A stretch of 64,000 nucleotides of DNA, taken from contig NC_049986.1 of NCBI RefSeq assembly GCF_000003815.2, positions 21,773,923-21,837,922 on the forward strand, given 5' to 3'. The notes under the pieces are model-generated. The model made no database searches, was not told the origin of the DNA, and worked only from the letters and a program-made list of their open reading frames with translations. Every line of letters begins with the position of its first letter. Positions within the stretch are counted from its first letter, which is position 1. Made by a program: the position numbers and the translations under genes. Origin of the DNA: Branchiostoma floridae (Eukaryota; Chordata; Leptocardii; Amphioxiformes; Branchiostomatidae). Of the stretch, positions 20,283 to 31,690 are shown in pieces.

Positions 20283-20650
20283 CGAGGTATGCTGATGCTC
20301 CAAAGTACTGGGCGATGTTGTCACGGCGACACAGATCCTCACAACTGCAGAGTCGATACTGACAGAATGGTGAGTGACACTCTTATATAGTGGCTGGATA
20401 GGGAGGGGGTAAAACCGGTTCGGCCGGTTGTACTTGACAGCGAAACAAATGGAAGTAATGAAAATGAAAACCAGACAACACGAGACAAAGGTCTTACCAG
20501 TGTTGGGGGATAGTTGTTGAGTCAATAAAACGTTGAACTGACCTCAAAATAGGTGGAAAGAATTGATCTTCGTTTCGCTGTTTACAATGGCGGGAAAGCT
20601 GAATCAAGGGTCAGTATTTCCGGTGTTGAGAGGTCAAAAGGTATATACCT
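20283..20650 (-). promoter_or_regulatory. ZF6 promoter cassette lacking the octamer
   Basis: The first exon ends at 20283 (CTCG|GTAAGTAC). TATATAAG (about 20399-20393), AACCGGTT, the GTTTC stretch, a TTGACTC slot (CCAAT relic), CAATGGCGGG, TTCCGG and AGGTCA are all present. Where ZF7 reads GGTTTGCATAAATGAAAACC, ZF6 reads AGTAATGAAAATGAAAACC, so the octamer has been removed by a small deletion (near 20455). Confidence 0.7.
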
Positions 20651-21369
20651 GATTGATCCTGATTACCCAGAAGTTGACCGACTATAGCATAGCTACATTG
20701 CCAGGGATATCCTCAAAGTCGCCTGTTGTACTTGTTGGTCGGCTCTAGTATGTTATTTTCTCATTTGGCCAAAGTCGAATACTTTTTGGGGGAGGGGGGC
20801 TGTACGGGAAACTTTGGAAAACTTGGCTAAAAATGGACAACTTGGCTAAAACTGGATTACGTAAATTCTACATGATCTCTAATAGAATAAAACTGATTCT
20901 AAACGCTGATAATTCTTGTCTTATGTACAATGAAATATAAAGTGACAACTCCAGTAGAGAAACCACAATTGTTTACTAAGTGCCATACAAGACTAACAGC
21001 GCCTTCCCATGTAACTTACTGTAACCAATGCCCCGACTTTCCACATTGGGTATCTGCTTTGTCAATCCCTACTTTTACTTCTTTCCGTCGCTGAAGGTAA
21101 GACATCCAGGTAATGAAATCCTCAACAAAAAAAAAGCATCTGCTCATTTAACTGGATAAATTTCTAAACGTGCGACGTTTCAGACAACGCCTACTGACAT
21201 TCGTCGATGACGTTTTTTTTCAAGTGGGTGCGTAAAACCTGTTTGGTAGGTTTGATTATGAAACAAATGTGATATATGCTGATTTTCAAAAAGAAAACAT
21301 CCTACAGGTTCTGTAGGAAAACAAAGAAAACAAATGACTAGAGGTACAACAAAGCATATCGTCTTTAAG
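20651..21369 (-). other. Spacer between ZF6 cassette and ZF7 3' end
   Basis: AT-rich spacer. A second copy of the upstream part lies at 55620-56170 beside ZF15 (GCTACATTGCCAGGGATATCCTCAAAG), so this flank travels with the cassette. A promoter-core fragment (AAAACCTGTTTGGTAGG) lies near 21237. No gene is seen. Confidence 0.45.
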
Positions 21370-21375
21370 TTTATT
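21370..21375 (-). terminator. ZF7 poly(A) signal
   Basis: AATAAA on minus in TTCAATAAACTTAAAGACG, a slightly diverged version of the family 3' element. Confidence 0.7.
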
Positions 21376-21929
21376 GAAGAAACTGAGATGCCATAAGTAT
21401 AAAATCTCTAGGATCAAATGATGAAATAACAGCTAGCAACATCTACAACTAACATGTTTCCATAGCAAATTTCAAACGCTCAGGATCTACAGTAGATCTA
21501 TGTATTTACTGTGATCAGTGAAATTTGAAGTGTCATGGTAGAAAACTATAGAACATAACACCTTTACATAAAATTGGATGATGTCTTACCGTTTCTATGT
21601 CACTAGTGCGCAAACATTCAAAAGTCATTTTTACACCTCTAGTTATCCACTACGGGACATAAGATGATATATTTAACATGCTGTAATCCGTTTCCCGCTA
21701 TTCTTGATTTTACAAATGGACTAACAGAAAAGCAAACAACTAAAACAAATAGCATATTAATGACCAAAAATACATATATATCGTGAAACAACATAGGTAA
21801 ATATAATGTCTGTAATGTACCCACGACACTCGAAGGTACGTCTGAGTGTTTAACCATATGATTATTGTCTACATTGGTCTCAACTATTTTCCCTTGCTGA
21901 CGTTATGTGGCATTTGTCGCCGTCCTATG

Positions 21930-22110
21930 ACTTTCGACGTGTAGGAATTGACAGGTTTCCACTTTCTATCAATGTGAGTTCGCACGTGTCTGCTACCCAC
22001 ACGTGACTCTCCATATTGGTCACCTGAAACTTTATTTGCAGTTTTTACACATGTACGGTTTCTCACGTGCGTTTTCAGACTACACAGCTCAGAAAGTACA
22101 TGCTGCACCC
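21930..22110 (-). pseudogene. Finger remnants after the ZF7 stop
   Basis: Beyond the ZF7 stop, other frames give [11 protein letters not shown], then a KPYMCKNC-like piece and RTH fragments, broken by several stops. These are decayed former C-terminal fingers of ZF7 now in its 3' UTR. Confidence 0.55.
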
Positions 22111-23033
22111 ATCACACTAAGTCTTGTACTTCTAGTGTGTGTCCGAATGTGCCTTTTTAGATGACTCGCATCACTGAACTGCCTGCGGCACTCATCACAC
22201 CTGTACGGTTTCTCACCCGTGTGAGTCCGCATGTGTCTTTTGAGATGACTCAGGCCACGAAACTGCTTGCCGCACTCCTCGCACCTGTACGGTTTCTCAC
22301 CTGTGTGAGTCAGCATGTGTCTTTTAAGAGTAGACAGATCACTGAACTGCTTGCTGCACTTCTCACAGATATACGGTTTCTCACCAGTGTGAGTTCTCGT
22401 ATGTATTTTCAGGGTACCCAGCTGACTGAACTGCTTGCAGCATGTCTCACACCTGTGCGGCTTCTCACCTGTGTGAGTCCGCAAGTGCCTCTTTAGATTT
22501 GACAGATCAGAGAACTGCATGCCGCACTCCTCACATCTGTAGGGATTTTCCCCTGTGTGAGTCCGCATGTGGGTCTTTAGATGAGTTGACTGACTGAAGC
22601 ATTTGTTGCAATGTTGACACTTGTACGGTTTTTCACCAGTGTGAGTTCGGATATGTAACTTCAGCTCGCTCAAACTACTGAACTGCCTGCTGCACTCCTC
22701 ACATCGGTACGGTTTCTCACCAGTATGAGTCCTCCTCATGTGTATCCTTAGATGACCCAGCTGACGGAATTGTTTGCTGCATGCCTCACAACTGTATGAT
22801 CTCTCACCAGTGTGGGTTCGCATGTGGCCCTTCAGATGAGCTAGCTGACTAAACCGTTTTCCGCATTCATTACACTGGTATGGTCTCTCACCAGTGTGAG
22901 TTCGCAGGTGTTCGTTGAGCTTACTTTTGAAGCGAAACTCCTTGTCGCAATAGCTGCACTTGTGAGTACGGGGAGAATCTTGTCCATCCTCTTCCTTCCC
23001 TTGTGTAAGATGAGAAGCGGCTCTAGTCGCCAT
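22089..23033 (-). CDS. ZF7: C2H2 zinc-finger protein, 10 fingers
   Basis: The protein is 314 residues: leader [24 protein letters not shown], then ten fingers. Finger 3 ends HMRRTH (H-x4-H), as does finger 3 of ZF1. After finger 10 the frame runs [14 protein letters not shown] to the stop, a non-family tail explained by a frameshift into decayed finger sequence. The start is the conserved methionine; exon 2 begins at 23052 after CTAGCAG. Presumed nuclear DNA-binding protein. It sits between its own cassette (23590-23980) and the ZF6 cassette. Confidence 0.87.
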   Translation of the reverse strand: MATRAASHLTQGKEEDGQDSPRTHKCSYCDKEFRFKSKLNEHLRTHTGERPYQCNECGKRFSQLAHLKGHMRTHTGERSYSCEACSKQFRQLGHLRIHMRRTHTGEKPYRCEECSRQFSSLSELKLHIRTHTGEKPYKCQHCNKCFSQSTHLKTHMRTHTGENPYRCEECGMQFSDLSNLKRHLRTHTGEKPHRCETCCKQFSQLGTLKIHTRTHTGEKPYICEKCSKQFSDLSTLKRHMLTHTGEKPYRCEECGKQFRGLSHLKRHMRTHTGEKPYRCDECRRQFSDASHLKRHIRTHTRSTRLSVMGAACTF

Positions 23034-23052
23034 GTTGGTCAAATTACAGATC

Positions 23053-23589
23053 CTGCTAGAATAAAGAGAAAATGAGAATACTACAAAAAGTTTGAAAATT
23101 CTAGCTTTTCTACTGAAAACATTTACCTTATCACTTCATGACATAAAAACTTATAATTGTACATTATATGACTTTCCATATTCACCAATAATGTAACAAA
23201 AATGATATAGTTAGACAGTTACTGGTTGGATGGGTTTGCGTTGCTGTTTGATTACCGAACAAAGTAGTGATTATACACTCTAATTTGCATAGACAGCTCA
23301 TAAACATATACGAGTTATATATAAGACAAAGATTTGAAACTTTTAGGGTACAAGGGAAAGTAAATCTTCTATTTCGGGCTAATGCCATTTGTGGACATTT
23401 ACCAGTGGTGATAATTGAAAAAGATAACTTAGGATAAACTCCACACAAAAATCTCACCATAACCCCTTCGTTTTGTATTTGCTTGACCATAACTGTCACC
23501 TTGCTATTTTCCTCACCTATCCCTCTGTGTGGGTCGTTGGGGCACCATGGTCATCTAGATAAATACTGGAAACCAAAACCAGTACTTAC
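23053..23589 (-). other. ZF7 intron
   Basis: A 537-bp intron, similar to those of ZF6 and ZF15. No gene is seen. Confidence 0.6.
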
Positions 23590-23980
23590 CGAGGTATGCT
23601 GATGCTCATAAGTACTGGGCGATGTTGTCACGGCGACACAGATCCTCACGACTGCAGAGTCGATACTGACAGAGTGGTCAGTAAGTCTAACACACTTATA
23701 TAGTGGCTTGATGGGGAGGGGGTAAAACCGGTTCGGCAGGTTGTACTTGACAACGAAACAAATGGAAATACTCCGATTGTGATGGTTTGCATAAATGAAA
23801 ACCAGACAACACGAGACAAAGGTCTTACCAGTGTTGGGGCCTTTGCGTAGGAGAATGATAAAACGTTGAACTGACCTCAAAATAGGTGGAAAGAATTGAT
23901 CGTTCGTATCGCTGTTTAAAATGGCGGGCAAGCTGAATCAAGGGTCAGTGTTTCCGGTACTTGGAGGTCGAAGTTTATAG
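23590..23980 (-). promoter_or_regulatory. ZF7 promoter cassette and first exon
   Basis: The first exon ends at 23590. TATATAAG lies near 23702-23696, AACCGGTT upstream, then an octamer with one mismatch (ATGCAAAC, 23792-23785), TTAAAATGGCGGGC (YY1-like), TTTCCGG and a GGTCG half-site. The CCAAT slot is lost (GAGAATGATAAAACG). Long class. Confidence 0.68.
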
Positions 23981-24052
23981 ACCTGATTACCCTTGCTAAA
24001 CAAAAGTTGGCCGACTATAAAATAGCTACATTACAAGGGATATCCTCAAAGT

Positions 24053-24907
24053 AGGGTTTACGGAAAAGCCTGGGCCCAGCAGGCTAGCCTGCAGGGTAGC
24101 CAGTCTACCCTTTTTGGGCCCCAAGGGTAGGCATGGGGGTTGCCATTCTACCCTTTCAGAGGCCCTTAATGCATGGGGTTTGGGCCCCAATGGAATTTCC
24201 TTAAAGAAAAACTGTGTCAATGGTAATCTCAGCTGTGGGTGGACTGGATGGAACGCGACAGCTAATCATATTAATGGGGGAATGGGGGTGAGGAAATTAT
24301 AATAAGCAATTAACAATCAGTATCTACTACAGGAACCCTCAGTGCTCAAGATACTCTTGTATTCCCTGTGGCTGCATTGCCAGTCAGTCCTATGTAGTAC
24401 AAGGAATATGCTGTCTATCAGTCACATATCCTGCACATAAGAAAGGAACAACACAGACAGCTCTACTAGTTGTACATCATACAGTACAAACACACACTCA
24501 CAGCATGCGCACACAAACTTTTTTTGTAAACAAATGATTATTGACACACTCCTTCAAAGCGTGAGACATCTGTTTTGAATTTGATGTTGTGCCCCATCCT
24601 GGTATTATTTGTTACCCCTTCCCTTCAATCTTAACATTCACAGTATTTTCTGTTGTATAATTGGAATTTAGTTTATAATTGTTTTCTTACAGACTTGGAT
24701 GAGCTGTTCATTGCAAGCCCAGCAATATGATCAGCTGTTACATTTCCCCCCATCCCACCCACAGCTGGAATTGTCACTGACCCAGTTTTTACTAAGAAAA
24801 AAAATTGCAGCTACAGGCCAAACCCCATGCATAGCCTTGGGACCCCAAAAAGGTAGTCTTTCAGGCTAGCCAGCCCAGCTCCTGGGCCCAGGCTTTTCCG
24901 TAAACCC
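24053..24907. mobile_element. Non-autonomous hAT-type DNA transposon
   Basis: The 855-bp element has terminal inverted repeats GGGTTTACGGAAAAGCCTGG and the complement (CCAGGCTTTTCCGTAAACCC), and is flanked by an exact 8-bp duplication, CTCAAAGT (24045-24052 and 24908-24915). The empty site is visible in the related flank of ZF6 (CCTCAAAGTCGCC, near 20712). An 8-bp target duplication is typical of the hAT superfamily. There is no transposase frame. The ends are rich in GGGCCC and GCTAGCC palindromes. Confidence 0.85.
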
Positions 24908-25657
24908 CTCAAAGTCCTCTATTGTACTTGGTCGGCTCTGTTATGTGATGTGCCCAGTTTGTCAATGTCTTCTATTTTTCAGCGAGCATGTAACCCAAAA
25001 CGCATGAGTGGCTCCATGGTTTTGTGGTGAAATTCACGTAAATAAAGAAATGCGTAGTGTCTACTTCGACTTGCATTTTTGGTTTGTCAGACAACATTGC
25101 ACAGGAAAGGGACATGAATATGTATGTTCTAAGCCTTCCCATTTTTGTCAGAACTTCCTCAGTCCAGCAGTTTGTGTTTGGTCCAACGGATGACTCAGGA
25201 ATAAACTGCAGAGAGAGGTGAGTTTGTTTTTGTTCGGATTTCGGGGCAGACCGACCCCATCTTTTAATGGTTGTAAAGATGACCCTTGCGGCTTTCTGGC
25301 GGAGAAGAGTTTTGATACATGTATTGAAATTGGGGCTAGCACTTTCCTGAAGCATTGTTTCAGTGTAGTTCTACAGGCCTCCAAACGGACAGGTCTAACT
25401 TTTGTATCTGAGCTTTGGGCTGGCGAACTCCTCTGGCATGTCCAATTTAGACAAACCTTTGATTGTAAATCAAATCTGTTCCTTTCTTTTCATTATCAAA
25501 AAGAAGCGAGAAGTTGAATTCATTTAATCTGATACATGATTTTAATGTTTGTTGGCATTGTCTATATTTCATGTATCACTTGTTGCGACCTGTACTTAAC
25601 CCAGTGGGTATGCATGTACAACAATAAATATCTCTATTCATGAAGAATCAGACAATT

Positions 25658-25689
<32 letters not shown>

Positions 25690-25872
25690 ACAAGAACGAC
25701 AACAATACATAACTTCTCTTAGTCTATTGGGGAAAGTGAAATGCAAAAAGTTAACAAACCTCTAGCAGCTAAAGCACATTATGAAGGGAAACAATAGTTA
25801 ACAACATCTATAAATAACGTGTTTCTGCAGCTAAGTCCAAACGCTAAAAATATCGTATATTCACAATAATCA

Positions 25873-26384
25873 GTCAGTTTAGAAGTTACAAAAAGAAAGA
25901 AATAGTAGATAAAACAGAGAAAAATTAGGTTTGATTGCTCTGACAGAAAGCTATAGACCACAGCGAACTTAAATACATGTACAGTATTTTAAACAATAAA
26001 ACAAACCGTTAGGAACTATAACAGAGAAAACATGTTTCGCCAGACAGACAAGCTCTGACGTGCTTAACGCCAGGGTCTGAGTCAGGCGGCAGCGTTTTAC
26101 CATGTAACTTACTGCCACTATTGTTCGACTTTCCACATTGGACATTTATAATGTCAAACACTGCTTTTACTTCTCGGTACTCAGGTTATAAGATCCTCAA
26201 TAAACATGTGATAAAAAAGCAACAGGATTCAAGGCAACATCCACTCTAATACACCGATGACGTTGCACAAAACTGGTACGGTAGGTATATTTCATTACAA
26301 AGCATGTGTGATATATACTTATTTTCATTAAGTAGAAGAAAATCATATTGGTTCTAAAGGAAAACAAAGACAACAAGTAACATC
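25873..26384 (-). other. Old ZF 3'-flank sequence in SD1b
   Basis: Sequence here (CATGTAACTTACTGCCACTATTGTTCGAC near 26100, and a promoter-core trace CGGTAGG near 26278) resembles the 3' UTR and flanks of ZF genes elsewhere, but no finger or complete cassette remains. In copy a it is replaced by the CR1-like element. Confidence 0.45.
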
Positions 26385-27180
26385 TAACACTGCATGAAAA
26401 CTGCTCTTTAAGCACTCTTAAAGTGTGCTTAAAGGTAGCGTATTGGCATTCTTTAAGTTACTTTACGTAATGTTTACGCATTCGTAAATATTATGTTTAA
26501 GCCATAATTACATGCGTCCGTAAACGGCACGTAGTGGCACACATTTAAGCAACAATTAAGCACCGTAAAGTATACTTAATTCCAAATGATTACGCTACAT
26601 TTAAGCTCTGTAAAGTTCCGTAAATGATGTGATTGAAGTTGTCTTAAAGTTTTCTTAAAGAGTAATTAATGGCACTCATTTAAGATCTGTAAATCAGATG
26701 TAAATATCGATATTTAAGCTTGATATAGGCTGCTTTATTTTAATGATTTTGCATACTACGATCATGTGTCAGTGCATGTATCTTTGATACAATATAGTGT
26801 AATGTTTTGTAATTCAAGTAATACTATCCTTTCTTGTTTGTTTTTATTTTATGGCCAGCTATTGTTGTGTTCCAATCTTTGTACATGTACTAGTGCTGCG
26901 CAGTCATGCCATGTTTAGCCCCGGTCCCTATGTCTTGGCGTGATGAATTCACTCTTGGACCAGTAGAACATCTTGCTTTCTGCATTCTTCTTCCTGTTCC
27001 ATTGATTCAGATGTCTCAGGCCTCCAGGTTTTCTGGAAACGATCAACTTAAACTACGTAGACTTCCGTGGGTTGAAGGAGATTCCTTGGAAGTTGGAGTA
27101 TGTCAGTCATAGAGTCGAAGAGCTCACTTGTACAGTCCCTAGCGTACCGTCTGGCCCATCCATTTGGCCGCATCCATTTT

Positions 27181-27576
27181 TACCCTGGTTGCCAGAGAAC
27201 AGCGCTCCCCGGGCCGGCTACTGCTAGGGGCCAGGGGAGTTACGCCGCCGCGCTCCCTTGCCTACTCTGGGAAACCAAACTCAAACGCAATTGCAAAGAA
27301 GCGGCGCAAACGGGAGTTACCGATCTGCCTCACGCGCGCCCGCAACTATACACCCGCCCCACTACCAGCTGGCCCCACTTATGCCGGCCCCCACAGCTTC
27401 TCCGAGAGGCAAAGCTATAGTTGAGGCCATGGCCAGCTGGATCGTCGGGCAGGCGAGTGTTTTGAGCCCGGGGCGCATGTGGCGGGGGTCGGTAAACCTT
27501 TGCGCGTTGGCTCTTAGGAGCTCTGGCTTCACAGGGTATCCTTTGGCCAGCTAGCGCTTTACTCCGATAACCAGGG
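27181..27576. repeat. GC-rich 396-bp segment with short terminal inverted repeats
   Basis: ACCCTGGTT at 27181 and AACCAGGGT ending at 27576 are exact complements and bound a markedly GC-rich block inside the AT-rich 2.5-kb element. Short open frames in it in several phases reflect base composition. It may be a nested small transposon; no target duplication is evident. Confidence 0.35.
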
Positions 27577-28144
27577 TGATCCAATTCTTGTTCAGGGCAG
27601 CAATAGTCGAACGGCCAGGCTCAGTAACGGCTTTGTTGTTCTTGGTGACCGTACGGTGTTCGTGTCCTGGAGCCATTATATTCCGCGTCCTCTGAGTTAT
27701 ACATTTGAGCTGCAGCAAGACCATATACGTCCATACCCAAGCAAGCTACTTTAACCAAATGATCACAGACTAGATTTGAATTAGGAGCGCGAGTGCTGAT
27801 TGGTCCAAATCGCGCGTTGTTTGAAATGAAACAATGATTTGCATAGTCAGCAGACATCATGGTCTATGTTATGTGTATTGCTATTCAAACCTATTGTTAT
27901 TCATAGACAGGTTTGCTGACCATTTCATAATTGAACAATAGAGTCTTAGTCAACAAGAAGGGTGTAAAATGTATCCCAGTCTATGGAAATACATACTAAA
28001 AAGCTTTCCCATGCAGAAATCACGTCTAGAAATTGTACATTTTACCACCGTCCAGAAAAAAATAGATACTTTCAGTCAAATACAAACATAATTTCTTTCA
28101 ATTCAAGCCAGCAGGAAAAGTCGAATCATGAAAATGAGCTCAGA

Positions 28145-28243
28145 TGAGCCTGGCGGAAATAAAAAAAAAAGTTTATTGTAAACATAGAATGTCTTTGCAG
28201 AAATAGATTCTTATTGTGCCGAGGAAATTCAGCCGCCAGGCTG
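28145..28243. repeat. Short inverted repeat (AGCCTGGCGG)
   Basis: AGCCTGGCGG near 28147 and CCGCCAGGCT near 28233 are perfect complements about 95 bp apart, inside the putative 2.5-kb element. It may be a tiny nested element or a hairpin of the host element. Confidence 0.35.
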
Positions 28244-29320
28244 GGAGAGACTGGTGATATATAATATATGAAAATACCATATTAAGCCAGAAAACTTTCT
28301 CGCAACAGAACCTGGAGGTCCCTAACCTAGATGTCCGACTTTCACCAGGTCAGCGCTTGGAACGCGGGCATCTACATTGTATTCTTCCTATACCCAGCGT
28401 AGTCAGTCTGGTAGAGACTCCATCCCGCAAAGTTTATTTTACAGGTTCAATTCCAACGCCACTAATCGTTGGCTATGTTTTCTGACAGCCGCTTCCAGAA
28501 TGAAATAAGTCGTTCTTGTAGTAGCAAGAGAAAATACCCTCTGTCGAAAATTCCTTGTACAAATCCTTGTAGCGTGCTTTCCGACACTGACGGGCGGACA
28601 ATGCTCCCACCAGGACCGTAGACGTACCGGGAACCTCACGGGCTATGTAGACAACACTGACCATCGTCTTTCACATGATATTTTATGATTCCCCAAGACC
28701 CAGTCGCGACCCTTACAACATTTAAGAAACTTAAAAGGCCAAGTAAAGATGCCTGTATTTTTAAGTGGGTTTTACTTTGTTCTTAAACCTGTCGTAAAGG
28801 TTGAGTGTTAGTTGTGGCATTTACGACTGCTTAAAAGTAGCTTAAACATTACTTAAGTATGTTCAAATGTTTAAGCTTTATTTACGAAAGGCAACTAAAA
28901 TACTTAACATCTTAATGAATGTATTAGCTACAACTTATTCCTTATGCAAATGATCTAGTATATTTGCAGCGATTAGTGACAACTAGAAGAACAGTAATTA
29001 GTCAGATACAAAGTCGCAAGTTTGTATTCGTGTGACAAAAGGCGAAGGTGGTGCTATGTGCAGAAACTTGTCGACATCGGTGGTTATCTAGGCATTAGAC
29101 TGTTTAATGATATCACCATTCTACTAATACAAGAAAAATCGAACCCTTCTCCACACACACACACACATCCTGGGAGCATATCTACCAGAGATAACCGTGA
29201 CATCAAACATAACATCCCCATGTAATATGTAGTTTTCTTCCTTGACAACAATTATCATCATTATGGTCAGAGTTGAAGTCGGCAATTTCTTTTGTGACCA
29301 AGAATGTAAACCCTGACTTT

Positions 29321-29917
29321 TCATGACCGACGTTTTTCACCGGCAAGATTATTTCCTGTATGAGTCCGCATGTGACTCTTCAAATGAGACAGGGTAGTGA
29401 ACTGCTTGCTGCACTCCTCACACATGTACGGCTTTTCCCCTGTGTGAGTCCACATGTGCCTCTTTAAATGTGACAGCGTAATAAACTGTTTGCTGCACTC
29501 CTCGCATCTGTATGGGGTTTCCCCCGTGTGAGTCCGCATGTGAGTCTTCAGATTATTTGACTGACTGAAGCCTTTGTTGCAAAGTTCACACTTGTATGGC
29601 TTTTCACCAGTATGAATCCGCATGTGACTCTTAAGCTCGCTCAAACTTCTGAACTGCCTTCTGCATTCCTCGCATCGGTACGGTTTCTCACCCGTGTGAG
29701 TTCTCATGTGGCCATTTAGGTGACCTAGCTGACCAAACCGTTTACCACATTCACCACACTGGTATAGTCTCTCACCAGTGTGGCTTCGCAGATGTTGATT
29801 GAGCTTACTTTTGAAGGGAAACTCCTTGTCGCAATGGCTGCACTTGTGGGTACGGTGAGAATCCTGTCCAGTCTCTGCCTTCCCTTGCCTAGGATGAGAT
29901 CCGGCTCTAGTCGCCAT
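29321..29917 (-). CDS. ZF8: C2H2 zinc-finger protein, 6 fingers (SD1 copy of ZF4)
   Basis: The protein is 198 residues, the same length and layout as ZF4: leader MATRAGSHPRQGKAETGQDS, six intact fingers and tail GNNLAGEKRRS. The finger 2 linker reads TGERLYQC where ZF4 has TGERPYQC, which removes the conserved linker proline. Finger helices are unchanged, so ZF4 and ZF8 should share DNA targets. Exon 2 starts at 29936. Downstream lies the putative 2.5-kb DNA element, and the old family 3' element at about 25710-25730 is mutated to AATAGA, so its poly(A) site is uncertain. Confidence 0.85.
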   Translation of the reverse strand: MATRAGSHPRQGKAETGQDSHRTHKCSHCDKEFPFKSKLNQHLRSHTGERLYQCGECGKRFGQLGHLNGHMRTHTGEKPYRCEECRRQFRSLSELKSHMRIHTGEKPYKCELCNKGFSQSNNLKTHMRTHTGETPYRCEECSKQFITLSHLKRHMWTHTGEKPYMCEECSKQFTTLSHLKSHMRTHTGNNLAGEKRRS

Positions 29918-29936
29918 GTTGGTCAAACTCCAGATC

Positions 29937-30868
29937 CTGGTAGATAATGGAAAAAATGATTAACACAATGGAATAAGAGAGAATTCTTTATTAGTTTGTT
30001 TATTGTAAAATGTACATCTAAACTTATAATGATATTTTTTTAGGTCTGCCATTTCGAAATCAACATAATAAAATGTTGAGGCAAGCCTATTCTTACAGTA
30101 ACCAACTGGATGTATTGCATGGAGGTATAACAAAACACTAGGTTTAGGCGGTTGTATTTGATTACAGAATAAGGCGGATTACCGATTAGAACCCCTGATT
30201 TGCATAGAGAGAACAGACAACATGGACACAGCAATACAATTGTAATACGATGTATGACAGACGGGGAAGTAAAACTAGTAAAACTCCTGGTTAAACAAAT
30301 AAAGTAAAGTTGAAGGAAAACGCCATAAATTAGTAGAAATGTGGACCCTGTGCCGCCAACTGTACTTTTGGGTTGGCTATCTCCTCTGTGTGTTATATCT
30401 GTCTATTTGGTATTTTTTTTACTATTTTCCAGCAACATGTGCAGTCTGGTAGAGGATAGAGTTTAGGTGGTACCTAGGCTTACGGTGCTAGGTCTACAAA
30501 TCCAGCTCCACGAAATTGTGCACTCAACTAATATCCACTCATTCTTGTTTCATGCAGATGATTGGACATTTCAAGTTTAGCAAACGCAAAATTCTCAGCA
30601 TAACCCCCTAACTTGTATTTGGTCACGTCCGTTCGAACATACCAACTTCCTTGATATTTCAGAACCATAAATAACATATTAGAATCTTCTTATCAGTAAA
30701 TGGACTGGTATAAAAAACTATGCTGTATGACTCCCCTCGGTCAGTAATAAAATAAAGAAAACACAGTTATAATTTTCTGCTTCAGGATTACAGGAGCTAC
30801 ATGGCCATAGTCTAGTCATAGATCACCATAGAAATAAAAGAAGCTAAAACCATTAAGTCTGTACTTAC
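29937..30868 (-). other. ZF8 intron
   Basis: A 932-bp intron, near-identical to the ZF4 intron, with the same internal ATTTGCAT near 30200. No gene is seen. Confidence 0.6.
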
Positions 30869-31250
30869 CGAGATACGCTGTTAAAGTACTGCGCGATGTT
30901 TTCACCTCGACACGGGTCCTCACGGCTTCAGAGTCGGTTCTGACAGAAACAGAACCGTCCAGACGGGTTTATATAGTGTCTGAGTGGGTGGGGGAATAAA
31001 ACCGGTTCGGTGAGTTTTATTCATGATTAGAAAATAAAGGAAACACCATGTCACATGTGTTGATTTGCATAAGAGAAAACAGACAACATAAGACACAAGG
31101 TCTTACCAGTGTGTGGGTACAGCTGCTAAATCAATGAACCGGCTTTAAAATCGGTATTAGATAAAGAGAAATAATCTTCCTGTCGCTTTCTAAAATGGCG
31201 GGCAAGCCGAATCAAAGGTCAGAATTTCCGGTGGTGGGTCAAAATTTATA
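30869..31250 (-). promoter_or_regulatory. ZF8 promoter cassette and first exon
   Basis: The first exon ends at 30869. TATATAAA is at 30975-30968, AACCGGTT upstream, octamer ATGCAAAT at 31070-31063, then AAAATGGCGGGC (intact here, damaged in ZF4), TTCCGG and GGGTCA. Long class. The first exon keeps a TCAGAGTCGG stretch that is deleted in ZF4. Confidence 0.72.
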
Positions 31251-31690
31251 TACATGTACCTGATTACCCCCAGTGAAACCAAACATGGCTGACTATAGCA
31301 TATGCACCTTGTACATTGCTTCATTTTGCCCTGTTGTTGAAATCAACCATAATGTTATGACCTATTTTTTATTAGACATTAGACAAACAACAGTAAAATG
31401 TAGTATAGCCACGTACATAAATACACGCGTGCTTTGAATGTGTAGCTTCTTAAGTTGTGTTGTTTAATACAACGAGACCTATAGAGAAAATATTGACTCT
31501 GGGCACAGTCTCGGGTATCAAAGACAGGGAGAATTATGTCCCCCCTATTTTACGTTAGACTCCATTTTAGGATTTCAGGTGCTACAAGTAAATTTTCATA
31601 GACGGCACGGTCTTTTGACGACGACACAGACCCTCACGGCTCCTGAGTCGGTGATGACTGGATTATAGTAGTCAATGACGGGTTTATATA

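Larger units (their letters stand above)
26385..28920. mobile_element. Putative 2.5-kb DNA element with CTTAAG/CGTAAA subterminal arrays
   Basis: Both ends (about 26400-26720 and 28720-28910) are packed with short motifs of the type TTTAAGC, CTTAAAG and CGTAAA in both orientations, while the interior lacks them. The flanks on each side match ZF 3'-UTR sequence. This pattern fits a non-autonomous DNA transposon with subterminal transposase sites. I could not fix exact ends or a target duplication. No transposase frame was found. Confidence 0.5.

Noticed and set aside
27100-27584. Overlapping open frames in GC-rich DNA
   Set aside because: Several phases and both strands are open together, which reflects base composition in a small inverted-repeat block rather than coding sequence.
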